Assembly (NCBI GenBank): GCA_947846985.1
Contig: CANTUZ010000026.1
Coordinates: forward strand, 51,504,730-51,568,729
DNA: 64,000 nucleotides
Source of the DNA: Fratercula arctica
Taxonomy: Eukaryota; Chordata; Aves; Charadriiformes; Alcidae
Reading direction: 5' to 3'
In this document: piece after piece, positions 51,783 through 63,469 of the stretch
Layout of the letters: each line of letters opens with the position of its first letter
Numbering within the stretch: the first letter of the stretch is position 1
Notes under the pieces: generated by a model
The model's input: the letters and a program-made list of their open reading frames with translations, nothing else
Databases searched by the model: none
What the model was told of the DNA's origin: nothing
Position numbers and translations under genes: made by a program

Positions 51783-54700
51783 CAAAAATTATCATAATTT
51801 AAAATATTTGACATCCAAAATAGTAGTCAATTTCTTAAAAATAGTAGTATTTAATTTTTTAATTTCAGTATGTTTTTAAAAACACTGAATCTCTGTTTTT
51901 CAAACTTTCTTTGTCCAAAACCATTTTGTGATCTAAGTGGTTCTTTTGCATCTCTCATTCACAGTGGAATAATTCCCTTTTAGTACAATCTAACAGGCCA
52001 CCACCTCACAAAACCTTTAGGTACTGGGCTGTCAATTCTGTCTGTTAGTGGGACTGAGAGGAAGGGAACAACATCCTGTTCCCTTCTAATCTCATTCATC
52101 TAACTTGACTCCCTCTGAAATTTAAATGCTATTAGTATACTGTCTCATACAATTTCAACACTGAGTCAATATTCAGTAATTTCAGCAAGGTTCTGTATCT
52201 ATGTAGCACACAAAATTAGTTTAGCTGGTTTTGCTCTCTCTTAATACTTCTATTTTATTTTCTATTTCTTATTTTAAGCCCTCTGTCTACTATTTGCATT
52301 GGCTGTTTTATTGTCACATTAAATATTCCTTTCTTGGTTAAAATATCTTTTCTGCTGGAGCTGAGTTTGAAGTTTAAATTCTGCTCATGCTGAGCATTCT
52401 TTGCACAGCTATAAAATTAAGAGTTGAAAAAAGTTGTGAATATCTGTAGAGGTAAGGCCCTGAAATTACTCAATAAAGTGGTATTGCTGCATGAAGAAAA
52501 TTAGTTTTGATTGAAGAAAAAAAAAAAGGAAAAACTTTATTCATCCTGGTGCCCTAAGATTGAGTATTTAAGTAAAAGAATATCCTTTCTCTGTGGGAAA
52601 ATGCTAATTATAGGTATGCTATTTTAATCTCAAGATTTATGCATGCACTGAAGATTCGAACATCCCAACTGTCCAGTTGTCTGCTTCAGAGAAGTTTTAT
52701 TTTTTTTTATATCATACTACTTTTAGATGTGAGGGTTAGAGGTAGAATATAAAACAGACGTGACTTTTCGTGCCATTTTTTTATAATACTTGTGATTAAT
52801 AAAGAATTCGGCATTTTTAGCATTATACCCTTAAAATTACTTTTTCAGGTAAAATATAAAGTAGGAAATTTGTCATTAAAGTATCCATCACATTTTTTTA
52901 ATGAAAAATGGTTACATATGGATCTATAACAATTCTCTGACCAGTAACAAGATGTTGGTACCTCTGATCTAGATAGGCAAAGGGGTATTCTTTTCATCTG
53001 GCGTGTTTGGATCAATAAAAAATGATGTCAGAAAGTCCAGTACTTAAAGCAACGTGTTCTGCAGCTCTTGAAAGTCATTCACTTATCTGAAATGGCAATA
53101 ATGAGGTTGTATAGTTCAAATTATACTTGAAGAGTTTGTATCAATCTGGCGCAGTCTGTTGAAACTTCTAAGACAGTAAGGTTTTCTGGATGAAGTACGT
53201 TCTGCCCGATAAAAAGAAGAATTAACCTACTAAGTAGGCCAGGTGTCAGGTAGGCTATTTAAAATGAATGAACGTCTTTAAGTTACTGTATATTGGATAC
53301 AGTGGTAGACCATTATTAGTATGAAGGAAAGAAACAATGAGGGAATGATCATTCTCATGTGATGGTAAGGGATAAAATCTACCTTGGAAACCCTATTAAT
53401 TTGGTCAATAGGAATACTAGTAATTCGGTTTAGTTTTTAAGTCTATCCATGCAATGCAAATGTCTTTTTCCTGGGAAATAACAAATTCTTTCTGCTGCAT
53501 TCATCATTGCCTCAATGGGGTAGATACTCTACTGTTACCTTTTACCTAATTTGAAGCCATGTTAGTTATATACTTTTTAAAGAAGCATTGATCTCCATGC
53601 ATTGATTTATCTTTAGTATAAGTCCATGGTTCTTACTCTGTATGTAATAAAAATGACAAAAGAATCACCAGTATTGTCACCTGCTCATAAGAAGATATTG
53701 TCATGAAAGAAAGCATGTTTTAGTGAAGAATTCTGTTTGGTGGGTGGGGGGTTTTTTTGCCTTTTTTTTTGCCTTTTTTTTTTTTTTTTTAATGGGAAGA
53801 TTTTCTACTGTCTTTGAGATCTCCTAGTAAATATTTGTTTACTGTCATAGAACGTAGGCATTATTGAATTGTCCAGTAGGTTTATTCCTATGTCGTAGGC
53901 ATTGGCCATGTTATTGCCTAATAGTATAAAGGCTGAAGTATCTAATATGAATAGCTGTATGAAGGTGAAGAAAAGTCAAGTTGCTCTAAGCTTCACCTTC
54001 TCCTTGTAATTTGTGCAAAAAAAATGAGGAATTGGTTGTGATCTTTTTTTGAGTGCATAGAAGGTAAGTCTTTTGGACTTCCTGCTAGAGCAGTATGTGT
54101 GAAATGTAGAGAGACAGAGCATTGTAAAATCTGTCCATTTTACCAACACAATATCAATCATACGTGCTTTTCAATCATTATGTGCTTAATCAATATTTCA
54201 ATATAATCGATCATTATATGCTTTTCTCCCTAACAGGCAAATAAGAACTTCAGTAGTTTTACAACAAGCACCTCCACAGTACAACTGTGGTAGTATCCTA
54301 ATAATAGGAATATTATTGTCCTGCTTCCTATAGACATACCCTACAGTTGTTTCTCAGAGGTCAGGTTCCTTAATTTTATGCTTGTTTTGCAGAGTTTTTG
54401 GAAGCAATATGTGGTTTATATTCAGCTTTAGTTTGGAGAATGTTCAAAACTTCTGGAACAGACCACCAGAACACCAGCTTCTGTAGAAGACCACCTACAT
54501 TTGAAGTCTTCTTTTTTTCCTTTTCTTTTTTTCTTTTTCTTTTTTTCCCCCCCTTAAATACATTGACTTAATAATTAACTACTGAAGTGGGCCGATTATA
54601 TGATCTCAGTTGTATGCCTTTACTTAAATCAAATCCTTAGTGACTTAAATCACTGAATACAATTGTTTTTTCTCTCTTACAGGAAAGGTAAATTTAATTA

Positions 54701-55511
54701 AAGTGTCAGTATTACCTAATGCAATTATTTTTCCAGAGTGTAACAGAGATTATTTCAGACAGCTTAAAAAGCAAACAGCACTTGGAGGTTATTACGACTA
54801 AACTGATCCGTTATTTAAGAATACTGCAGAAATATGTAAAAATTTTCTTCTTTGAATACATAGCACATAAAAGTAGTAAGAAGGTTTTGTTTGCTTTTGA
54901 AGGGCATTGTAATGATTAACAATAGTAATAAATCAGATTAATCAATGCATAAATCTTAATCATATTGTTGTGTGACTCCAACTTTTGTTGTTCAGAACAT
55001 CCAAGATATTATTGATGGCTGTGCAGGTGAGACTACAGTACAAATACTGTACTTTCTAGGGAGTTTGTAGTATTTACTTAGTTTGAAAGTCTTAGACTCT
55101 GGATTCTTTAATCATGTGCATTTGAATCTAAGCACAAGTGTGCTGTCTCCCCTTCCTTCCATGCCCTGTTTTTCTTATAATTAAATGCGTTCGTATCTTG
55201 GTACCTTGGTATCTTACACTACATTAAAAGGAGGAAGGTTTAGGACCCTATTTTAGATGTATTGGACCATGAGTGAAAGTGTCTTGATTTCATGGAGTAA
55301 CTGAGTGTCTGAATTCCAAATTTGGTAAAGATGGATACTATGAATATCTTTGATATGTTTCCTTTTTGTGAAAAATACGGTAATCTCATCTTTCTTGACT
55401 GGCTTGCACATCTTATACATGATTCCAAAAAGTTTAATAGGTTTTATAATATTTATGTATGTGAACAAGGTTCCGATTCTTTCTTTTGTCTCTTTCTTTT
55501 TGTCTCAATAG

Positions 55512-55642
55512 CTAAGAAATCTTTCCAGCTTGGATCTACGTCATATCACAGAACTGGACAATGAAACCGTGATGGAAATAGTAAAGAGATGCAAAAACCT
55601 TAATTCCCTCAATCTGTGTCTGAACTGGATCATTAATGACAG
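55512..55642 (+). CDS. FBXL17: FBXL17 internal coding exon (leucine-rich repeats), downstream of the pair
   Basis: This 131-bp exon begins in phase 0 directly after the 46561-46668 exon: LRNLSSLDLRHITELDNETV, then MEIVKRCKNLNSLNLCLNWI and INDR. The last Arg codon is split (AG before the donor), so the next exon must supply one base. It carries a further LRR of the FBXL17 substrate-binding solenoid, with the repeated L..L.L spacing and a conserved Cys after the helix. The acceptor is an excellent polypyrimidine tract (about 55480-55509) ending CAATAG. The donor is AG|GTAACT. One difference from the human protein as I remember it is Asn for Ser in KNLNSLNL. The remaining C-terminal repeats (from the Cys following NDR) are not found before 64000, so the downstream intron exceeds 8.3 kb. 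Confidence 0.95.
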
Positions 55643-58600
55643 GTAACTTCATTATAGCATCGCAAAACAATATAAAGCAAATTTAACTGGTTGTATTAGT
55701 TGACAATTTCTCATGGCTCAGGGGTTGGAGAAGATGAATAAAAGCAAGCAGTGTTTTCTGAGTGTTCTTGCTTGTTTTGGGTAAATCATCTAGACATATT
55801 TTACCGAGTGTGCGTATATTTCTGTAGTGGAGAAAAGTTTAGTTATAACTGGATGGCAGCACTGATCTGTTTGCTGTAGAGTTCATGAGAATGTGCTCTT
55901 TACCACATGTGATTGAAATGTACAGTTGCAGTTATGACTCCTTCAGTAGGTAACTGCGATTTAAACAGATTTATATGCATACCAACAATGAAGCATATTT
56001 TTTACTACATAAGGAAAAATACATTGCTTGTGGGTTAAGTAGTGGAATTCATGTCTTTTTTTAGAAAGCAAAAAATTCTTCTTCTTTTGTCAAAGAGACT
56101 CTCCAGAATGAGACTGAAAGAATAACAGGGGTATTGCCTTAGGCTTTTCCTTTTGACCAGCTGCTGTATTCTGTCCTTTTGATCAAGTAATTTTTGCATT
56201 AAATAAATGCAGACAGATAATGTATAGTTATATTGCAGATCAGATGAAAAATGAAAAATATTGAGAATTTAATAAGCAGAAGCTTCCTTTTAAAATGAGA
56301 AAACTGAGCAAAGCCAGTACCTCAAGGTGCACAGGACAGGACATTTTGAATAACCTTTAACAGATTGGTTTATTATAACTGGTGCTTTAAACAAAAAGAA
56401 AGAAGACACTTTTAACAGATATGGTTCTAAAACAGATTAACATAAACCAGAATGATGTTTTTCAGCAATTGTACTTCTTCTGGTTAGATTTTTTTTTTTC
56501 TAACATACTCTCTTTCAGGGTTTTCTGAAGTCTTTAAGAATGTGATAAAGTGTAAATGAGCTTAGACTTTGGTGAAAGTATAACATTCTAAAAATACTAA
56601 AATTGAAATGTGTTGAATAGGAAGTACCACTGAACTTTTGCTATAACTCCTTTTAGCCTTTAAGACTGTTCTTCAGTTTTATAAGTTTAGGTCAGAGCCT
56701 TAATGTAACTTCACCAATTTTGAAAGCGTTTAGTTGCCTCAGATCGTTCTGTCTGTACGGCCTTATTTTCATATGCAGAATAAGGCTACTGTAATGGAAA
56801 ATTTTAGAATATGTCAGAAAAAATAGTAAGAAGAAAATCATAAATTTAAGAAATGCATGTTCCAGGTTTTAATTAAAGTACTTAGCAATGGTATACCTTT
56901 CTGCATGAATGTGTTGAGCAGGACAGTCTGCTGAGCGTGATCCAAACTGATGTCAAAATGGTATTGAAATTACTTTGCTAGAATTACTAGAATACGAAAT
57001 ATATCTTTTAATCATATGCCTATGACTCTAAAACTTCATATCGAATGTAGTTAGCGTTATGAAACTTAAAAGGAAGCCTTTTCCAGTAATGACAGATAAC
57101 CTTCTGTTGTATGTAAACTTTTAGGTTGTTGACTTTTGTCTCTGTAGTTCTTTCCATTTTGTGTTTATTTCTGATCATACCTGTCAGTACCTTTTCAACA
57201 TGTGGCTAATAACTAAAACTTGACTAGAAATTTAAGTTCAGCTATTTAAATTAGCTTCTAGCTAAAAGCAAACAGAGAATTTAGAAAATAATGCCTGTTA
57301 AATGTTATTCATAGCCAGTCATCTAGCAATTTGAGTATTTTTCCTATTTTACAAGTGAAATGAAGCTCTAAATACTAGTCTTAACTGAATAAAGTAATTT
57401 CCTCTGCTCCTCCTAAATGCTGAGTTACGAATTGATGAAAATTATATAAAAGGAACGTGATACAACCACTCAACTTTAATCAACGTAGACACCAGTTCAG
57501 CAGAGTATTATGAGCATATTTGCTTTGAGAATATGAGTGATCCTTCAGAGTTCACAGGACTGTTCAGGTACTTACCTTGAGTGAAAACTCAAGTTAGTTT
57601 AAACTAAGTAAATTAGTTTATTAATGATGTAAGGCAAGATGAGCTTTATTTTTTTGTTTTTTATTTGATGCTATTTGATGGCTTCTAGTCAGGGGGAATG
57701 TCAGGTTCTGCATCTTGGTACCTTTGAGTAAACCTTTTGTTTGTCATTGTTTCCAACACATACGAGATAGCAGCAGTCTAATGTTTTATCTGACTCTTGG
57801 TGTTAAAATACAGATAATTTCCACCACCTCATCCCTCACAGACCCCTTTATCAAGCCTGCTTACTTGTGAGATCCAACTACACAGGGCTTGTATTCCAGA
57901 CTTTTTTGAAACTTAACAAGACACTTTTTTGTTCCGTCTAGGATGAGTGAGGATTGGGGTTTTTTTCAGAATCAAGGGTGAAAGAAAACTAGAAGGTTCT
58001 CAAAAATATCGGTATAGCTTAAAGATGTATCTGGGAATTATCTCTTAAAGGTAGTTGATTATTGGTATGTTTTACAGCAGAAGTAAATCGCTGGTTTTAA
58101 AACTTTATTGTAAGTTTCTTTATTGTTTCCAGAAATCCATAAAAATTCTTTCCATAAGCAAGGCTGTGGCCCCAGAACATTTATAGTGCTCTCTTGCTTG
58201 TGACACAGTGTTAGATCTAATGCTGTGACCATTACATTTCTTGCTAAATAACTGAAAGGAATTGAAACAGAGTGCAAGATCTCTGCATGGCAGTCACTTG
58301 CTAAGATTTTTGGTGCGGCGATTCATTTGCATGTGCAATAATTAAAAACAACTATTATTCCTCTGCTTTGATTAAAGCTATTTTTGTTTTTGAAAGTATG
58401 CATCTAAAAGGCTTATGTAGGGCAGCAAAAAATAATTTATTTTACCTAAGGCAAAAAATATGTTCAGTATGTTTAGTTGAGATCCTCTTGACATTAGTTT
58501 TTAAATGAAAGAAAAATAGGTTCTTATAATGACTTGTAAAAAAGTCGTTAAAGGTTGAGAGTTAAGCAAGATCAAAACAACAGCTATTAAAGTAATTTAA

Positions 58601-59077
58601 CATAATGATCTTTTCTCTAAGTGTTACAGCTCCCTCAAAAGCTTCATATACTATTTATCATGTTGGTTAAGTATGTTATAGAAACAATCCTACTACTTCT
58701 TTCAAATGTGAACAAAACCAAACTTGCAAGTCCTTTTTAGTATGCATCATGAGATTATCTCAGGTTTTTGCAATTGGAAAGGAGTAGAAGTGAGCTCTCC
58801 GTACATGATCATGTGAATAACATACTTTGAGGCTTGATTTAAATAACCGTATCCTCTTGAAGTTGTTTTAGTGGTCACTGCATGTGTTCTTTTGAATTTT
58901 AATTGATATAATAAAAATAGTGACAATTAGAAATAAATCTTACGAGGGATTCAGGAAAATATAGTATGATGTGCTGGCAGAGTTTTCAGGGATTCGTGAT
59001 TTTTCTAGTACTTGAGGAACATCTGCTCTATATTTTATCCGTAAATGATCAAGGAGCAAGCAGCAGTTAATTTAACA
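55643..59077 (+). other. FBXL17 intron after the second exon
   Basis: Begins with donor GTAACT. AT-rich, no repeat or exon recognised. The expected next FBXL17 exon, which would open by completing the split Arg codon before a Cys, is not found. Confidence 0.75.
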
Positions 59078-60245
59078 TTTTTTTTTTATGAATTTTATTA
59101 CTAAGGAATCTTATCACTAAGTGTTGCAATTTCTGTATTGGATAATTCACCTAGAGGTAGACATTTAAAAGCTGTGCGGTGACTGCGAAGAGTATTTCTG
59201 CTTACTTAAGTCATCCTTCTTACTAAAACACTCCCTTAGTAATATTTGTATAGAGGATGTTTGCCAGCCCCTGTTGTGTCTATGGTTCTAATAAACATCA
59301 TGGTACAGGGAATAGTGCAGATAAGGTAAGGAACTTCATCTAGAACTATGGTGAGATTTTTTAATGCCATAGCACTGCTAGTCATTCCAGGATAAGGTTC
59401 CACCTGCATAACAAAACTAATGGTGGGGTTTGCAGTCACAGCATAATAATTTTCCAACGATTTGAGAGCTTTAGTACTCTCTCTGTAGGTGGTGCCAAGT
59501 ATTCTTGTAATAATGTATTGAGCACTGTATTTTTTCACATAATTTATCACACACCGATTGTAGATGACTTTATTAGCAGGTGCTGAGATTTGCAGAGCAT
59601 CTGGAGGTTGTGGAGAGTAAGCTATGGTTGTGACTTGGAGGCAGATATGCAGTACCTGCATGGCATAGTAAAACAGAGAGTAATGTTGGTTGTTGACCTT
59701 GTAGTGGTATCGCTTACTGACATCAGCCTTCTGATTAGTGAGGTGGGGGAAGATAAGCATTCTGTGAACCTCCTTGAGCATTCAGCACAGGTGGGAAACT
59801 TGGATTTGATCAAATTCTACCAGTTCTGAGAAAGCTGTGTCCTTTTATAGTGCTTTCATGAAATATCACTGTGGATAAACCAGAGTAAACATTGCAAAGG
59901 GACAGTCTCCCCATACTGTAATGATTAAGACTTGTTGGTGAGGATTCTGGTTGGAGTCCAAGGTGGAGGAACTTGGAAATACAGACTTTTGACAAGGGTA
60001 GTAGTCAGGAAGTCAAGATATGGAAGAAATTCAAAGGAAATGTGGTAAATGGTTGGAAGCCAGACCATAAGCCTGAAAACCAAAATGTGTGTGCAGCAGC
60101 ACAGTCACGAAAAAAGAGCATTTTCTCCTTTGAAGAGGCTCCATCTGCTTTATTCTGCTGGGTCACTAATGCAGCATCATTTTCTCAGGATTGGGTGTCA
60201 TTCTTGTTGGCATAGAGCATATGGGGGTTTATGCGTTGTTACTTA
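59078..60245 (-). pseudogene. probable processed retrocopy of an unidentified gene
   Basis: On the minus strand a 181-codon frame runs from 59781 to a TAA at 59236-59238, far longer than other frames in this AT-rich intron. Its composition is protein-like: Leu/Ile with Tyr/Cys scattered, and segments such as QPPDALQISAPANKV, CVINYVKKYSAQYIITRILG, YYAVTANPTISFVMQVEPYP and NLTIVLDEVPYLICTIPCTM. About 135 bp after the stop comes AATAAA (+ strand TTTATT, 59094-59099), then A10 (+ strand T10, 59078-59087), the layout of a reverse-transcribed mRNA 3' end. Upstream (59782 to about 60245), protein-like segments continue but switch frame and meet stops, for example FSELVEFDQIQVSHLC and, in another frame, ENDAALVTQQNKADGASSKE. 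That is the picture of a decayed coding copy. I do not recognise the parent. No intron-like gaps are visible. Alternatives are a chance open frame or a real antisense exon. Confidence 0.55.
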
Positions 60246-61332
60246 GCAGAGTAAATTGTTAACATGGTCTTCCATATGCTAGAGAATGTTTATAAAAATT
60301 TGTGTTGACTGCCTATCACGAGTTCATGTGAACCCATGTAATCAGCCTTGGGAGCATCTGCTGTGATCTGGATGTATTGTGGGCTGAAGATGGTCTCAGC
60401 AGGTGATTAGCTCACTCACTATGTTTAGTCGCAGAGCTGCTGGTGTATGTGAATGCCTCAACATTTCATTAGCAGACATGAGCATCAAAATAGTAGCTCA
60501 GTTCTTCCAGTACGTTTTTAATAAAATGCACGATTAGTGAATGCTGGAATTATTTTCAAGAAAAATAATAAAATTAATCTTTTACTGAAAGTCTTAAGTC
60601 TCTGCATATTTGATATGGAAATTATTTGAATAAAGTTACTTCTAAAATAAAAATTTATAAAGCTTTCACTTGCCTATATTTTTTGCCCAGGCAAAAATGT
60701 TCATTTTATCTGTGGTGACTACAAATGCTGATGTTGCATCTTAGTATTCATCACCTTTGATCTGACTGAAGTGGAAATGTGCTTCAGGAGCACTGATACT
60801 TATTGCTGTCGTTTTGTATAATCTGGACTTGGGGATATAGTAGAGCCTTCCAGAAAAGTAACTGTCCTTTTATATGATATTTGTCATGAATCATTCTAGA
60901 TGAATACTAGCATTTCTTAATTCTAATTTAATTTCATCTCTTCAGTGTTATCTGAAAGATGATCTCCTTTGAGTTCTCTGCATATTTATCAGGTGTTTAG
61001 TCAACTACATGAAAAATTGAACTCCATAAAAAGTTATATAATGTAACACAAATTAATTTTACTTTTAAAATTACTTATCTTTCTGAATGTCATACTTTTT
61101 AATTGAATTTGTAAGAAAATTTGCTTCACTCTGCAGATGTGTATTTTAAATTGATTTGAGGCTGACTGTCACTGTCAGATTTTTTTACATTTCAAAATAA
61201 AAGCGTAGAATTTCGACAAAAAAAATAATTGGCGTGCTTTGGTGAATTATCTACTTTAAATTCTGCGTCTTTTTTTTTTTAATTGATTATGAAAAAAATA
61301 TGAAAAAATAATCCTTTTTGGTTTGTCCGGAG
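60246..61332 (+). other. FBXL17 intron, no gene seen
   Basis: AT-rich intronic DNA between the retrocopy and the LTR cluster. Nothing recognised. Confidence 0.65.
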
Positions 61333-61742
61333 TGGTGGGTTGTGCAGAGTTGGCTGGCTGAGAGATGCCCACCCAGCTGCTCTGTCAGTCCTCCTCCCCC
61401 AACAGGATAAGAGAAGAAAATAAGATGGAAAAGCTCATAGGTTGAGATAAAGACAGGGAGATCACTCACCAATTACTGTTGTGGGCAAAATAGACTTGAC
61501 TTGGGGAAGATTAATTTCTTGCCAATTAAAAAGTGGAGTAGGAGTGAGGAAAAAAAAGGGCAAAAATAAACCACCTTCCCATCCCTTTCTTCCCAGGCTC
61601 AAATTCAGTCCTCTGCCCTCCTCCCCATGAAGCAGCGCAGGGTAGTGGGGAGCAGGAGTTGCAGTCGGTTCATTAGACTTCATCTCTGCACCTCCGTCCT
61701 CACACTTTTCCTCGGCTCCAGCGTGGGCTTTTGTACTGGGTC
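61333..61742 (-). mobile_element. outer minus-strand LTR, right (U5/R) part, interrupted
   Basis: The 3' part of an ERVL-type LTR in minus orientation. On the + strand: TGGTGGGTTGTGCAGAGTTG, GCCCACCCAGCTGCTCTGTC, GGTTGAGATAAAGACAGGGA, GATCACTCACCAATTACTGT, GGCAAAATAGACTTGACTTG, and CTTCATCTCTGCACCTCCGT before TCACACTTTTCCTCGGCTCC. It stops abruptly at 61742, where the plus-oriented LTR 61743-62829 begins, and its continuation is found at 62830. The open frames here (for example 61462-61752) are repeat artefacts. Confidence 0.88.
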
Positions 61743-62829
61743 TGTGTGGCAAGGTTTTGGGAGTAGAGGGGCTGCAGGGGTGGCTTCTGCGAGAAGATGC
61801 CAGAAGCTGATCCTGTGTTGGACAGAGCCAGTTCCATCTGGCTCCAAAACAGTCCTGCTGCTGGCCAAAGCTGAGGCAATCAGCGGTTTGATAACATATT
61901 TAAGAAGGGCAAAAACCAATGTGGACAGCAGCCAGGAGAGAAGACTGATAATATGTGAGAGAAACAGACACCAAGATCAGTGAAAAAGGAGGAGGAGCTA
62001 CAGAAACTGGAACAGCGATTCCTCTACAGCCTGTGATGAAGACCACGACGGCACAGGTTGTCCCCCTGTAGCCCATGGAGGTCTATGAGGGAGCAGATGT
62101 CCTCCCTTTAGCCCACTGAGGACCCCACGCCGGAGCAGGCAGATGTGCCCTGAAGCTGTAACCCTTTGGAGAGCAGGCTCCTGGCAGGAACTGCTACCCA
62201 TGGAGAGGAGCCCATGTAGGGCCCATGTAGAGCTCCATGTAGGAGCATGTTTTCTGGCAGAACTGTGCCCCTCTGGGGAGCCCACACTGGAGCAGTCAAT
62301 TCCTAAAGGACTGTGCCCTGTGGAGAAGACCCACGCTGAAGAAGTTCATGAAGAACTGCAGTCTGTGGGAAGGACCTACACTGGAGAAGGTTGTGAAAAC
62401 TATCTCCTGTGGGGAGGGATCCCATGTTGGAGCAGAGGAGGAGCTTGAGGAGGAAGGAGCAACAGAGACAAAGTGTTATGAACTGACCACAGCCCCCATT
62501 CCCCATTGCCCTGTGCCATCTCAGGGGAGGAGGTAAAGGTTGGGAGTGACGTTGAGCCCAGGAAAAAGCATGAGGGGGAAGAGGTGGGGATGTTTTTAAA
62601 TTTTTTTTATTTCTCATTATCCTGCTATGTTTAATTGGCAATAAATTGAATCTCTTTCTCCAAGTCAAGTCTGTTTTGCCCATGATAATACTTGGTGAGC
62701 TATCTCCCCATCCTTATCTCGACCCACGAGAGTTTTTCATCTTATTTTCTCCCCCTGTTCTGGTGAGAAGGGGGAGTGAGAGAGTGGCTTGGTGGGCACC
62801 TGACAGCCAGCCAAGGTTAACTTACCACA
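61743..62829 (+). mobile_element. inner plus-strand LTR, full length, nested in another LTR
   Basis: A 1,087-bp LTR beginning TGTGTGGCAAGGTTTTGGGA and ending AAGGTTAACTTACCACA (TG...CA). It contains ATAACATATTTAAGAAGGGC (TATA-like, about 61888), AATATGTGAGAGAAACAGAC, a run of diverged units built on 'CCCATGGAGG...GGAGCAG' from about 62020 to 62440, TGTTATGAACTGACCACAGC, and AATAAA at 62640-62645 before TCTGTTTTGCCCATGATAAT. This is the most complete member of its family in the window. The flanking pentamers GGGTC and GCTCT differ, so the target duplication is not confirmed. Open frames such as 62143-62448 follow the repeat units and do not indicate a gene. Confidence 0.9.
62020..62440 (+). 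repeat. internal repeat units of the LTR
   Basis: Roughly 50-60 bp units with the core 'CC(C/T)(A/G)TGGAG(A/G)...CA(C/T)G...GGAGCAG' are repeated several times within the LTR. They also appear in the related LTR at about 26640-26910 and, inverted, at about 62835-63180. They are diverged from each other and typical of this LTR family as I remember it. Confidence 0.75.
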
Positions 62830-63340
62830 GCTCTCCATGGGCTACTGTCCTTCATGGGCTCCTCTACTCTGAGTCTTTCTCACGGTCTGCAGTTCTTCAA
62901 GAACTGCTCCAATGTGGGTCCTTTCCATGGGGTACAATCCATAAGGAAAAAACGGCTCCAAGCATGGGTCCCCCAGAGGCCACAGTTTATGCCAGAAAAC
63001 GTGCTCCTGTGTGAGCTTCTCTCCATGAGCTTACAGCTTCCCTCAGGGTATCTCCATCCGCTCCATCATGGAGCCCTCCACAGGGTGCAGTGTGGATATC
63101 TGCTCCAATGTGGGCCTCCATGAGCTGCAGGGGGACAACTTTCTTCACCATGGTCTCCTCCACAGGCTTCAGGGGAATCTCTGCTCTAGCACCTGGAGCA
63201 CCTCCTCCCTCCTCTTCTTCTCTGACCTTGGTGTCTATAGGGCTGTTTCTCTCCTACTGTCCTCACTCCCCTCTCTCACGCTCTACTGTGCAGCATTTTT
63301 TCATTTTCTTAAATATGCTTTCCCAGATCTTGTATCTTGG
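62830..63340 (-). mobile_element. outer minus-strand LTR, left (U3) part, continuation
   Basis: Continues the interrupted minus LTR 61333-61742. On the + strand it shows inverted repeat units (TCTGCAGTTCTTCAAGAACT, GCTCCAATGTGGGTCCTTTC), then CCTTGGTGTCTATAGGGCTG, TCTCACGCTCTACTGTGCAG, and TTTCTTAAATATGC, the inverted TATA-like region (about 63304-63320). Beyond about 63340 the match to the family's left end fades, so the U3 end is lost or diverged. Confidence 0.85.
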
Positions 63341-63469
63341 CCTGATACAACTCTGCTAAAATATTTTATGGTAGTTTCTTTGACCTAAACATACAGAAAA
63401 CAGAAAATAACACTGTTGTGTCTGTTAGCTACTATTCTTCCATAAATAATTTATTTTATTCTTGTCATA
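63341..63469. other. unassigned spacer between two LTRs
   Basis: About 130 bp of AT-rich sequence. It may be the diverged U3 end of the left LTR plus original intron. Nothing else is seen. Confidence 0.5.

Larger units (their letters stand above)
46669..55511 (+). other. FBXL17 intron between the two visible exons
   Basis: An 8,843-bp intron from donor GTAAGT (46669) to acceptor CAATAG (55506-55511). It holds three CR1 tails (47112, 47646, 51713), an A19 run at 50646-50664, T9 and T17 runs at 53762-53790 after a G6/T7 stretch, and a polypyrimidine block at about 54507-54554. No second gene is seen. Confidence 0.93.

Noticed and set aside
61462..63388. Several 80-126 codon frames on both strands
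   Set aside because: They follow the internal repeat units of the LTR cluster; the same peptide patterns recur because the repeat units recur.
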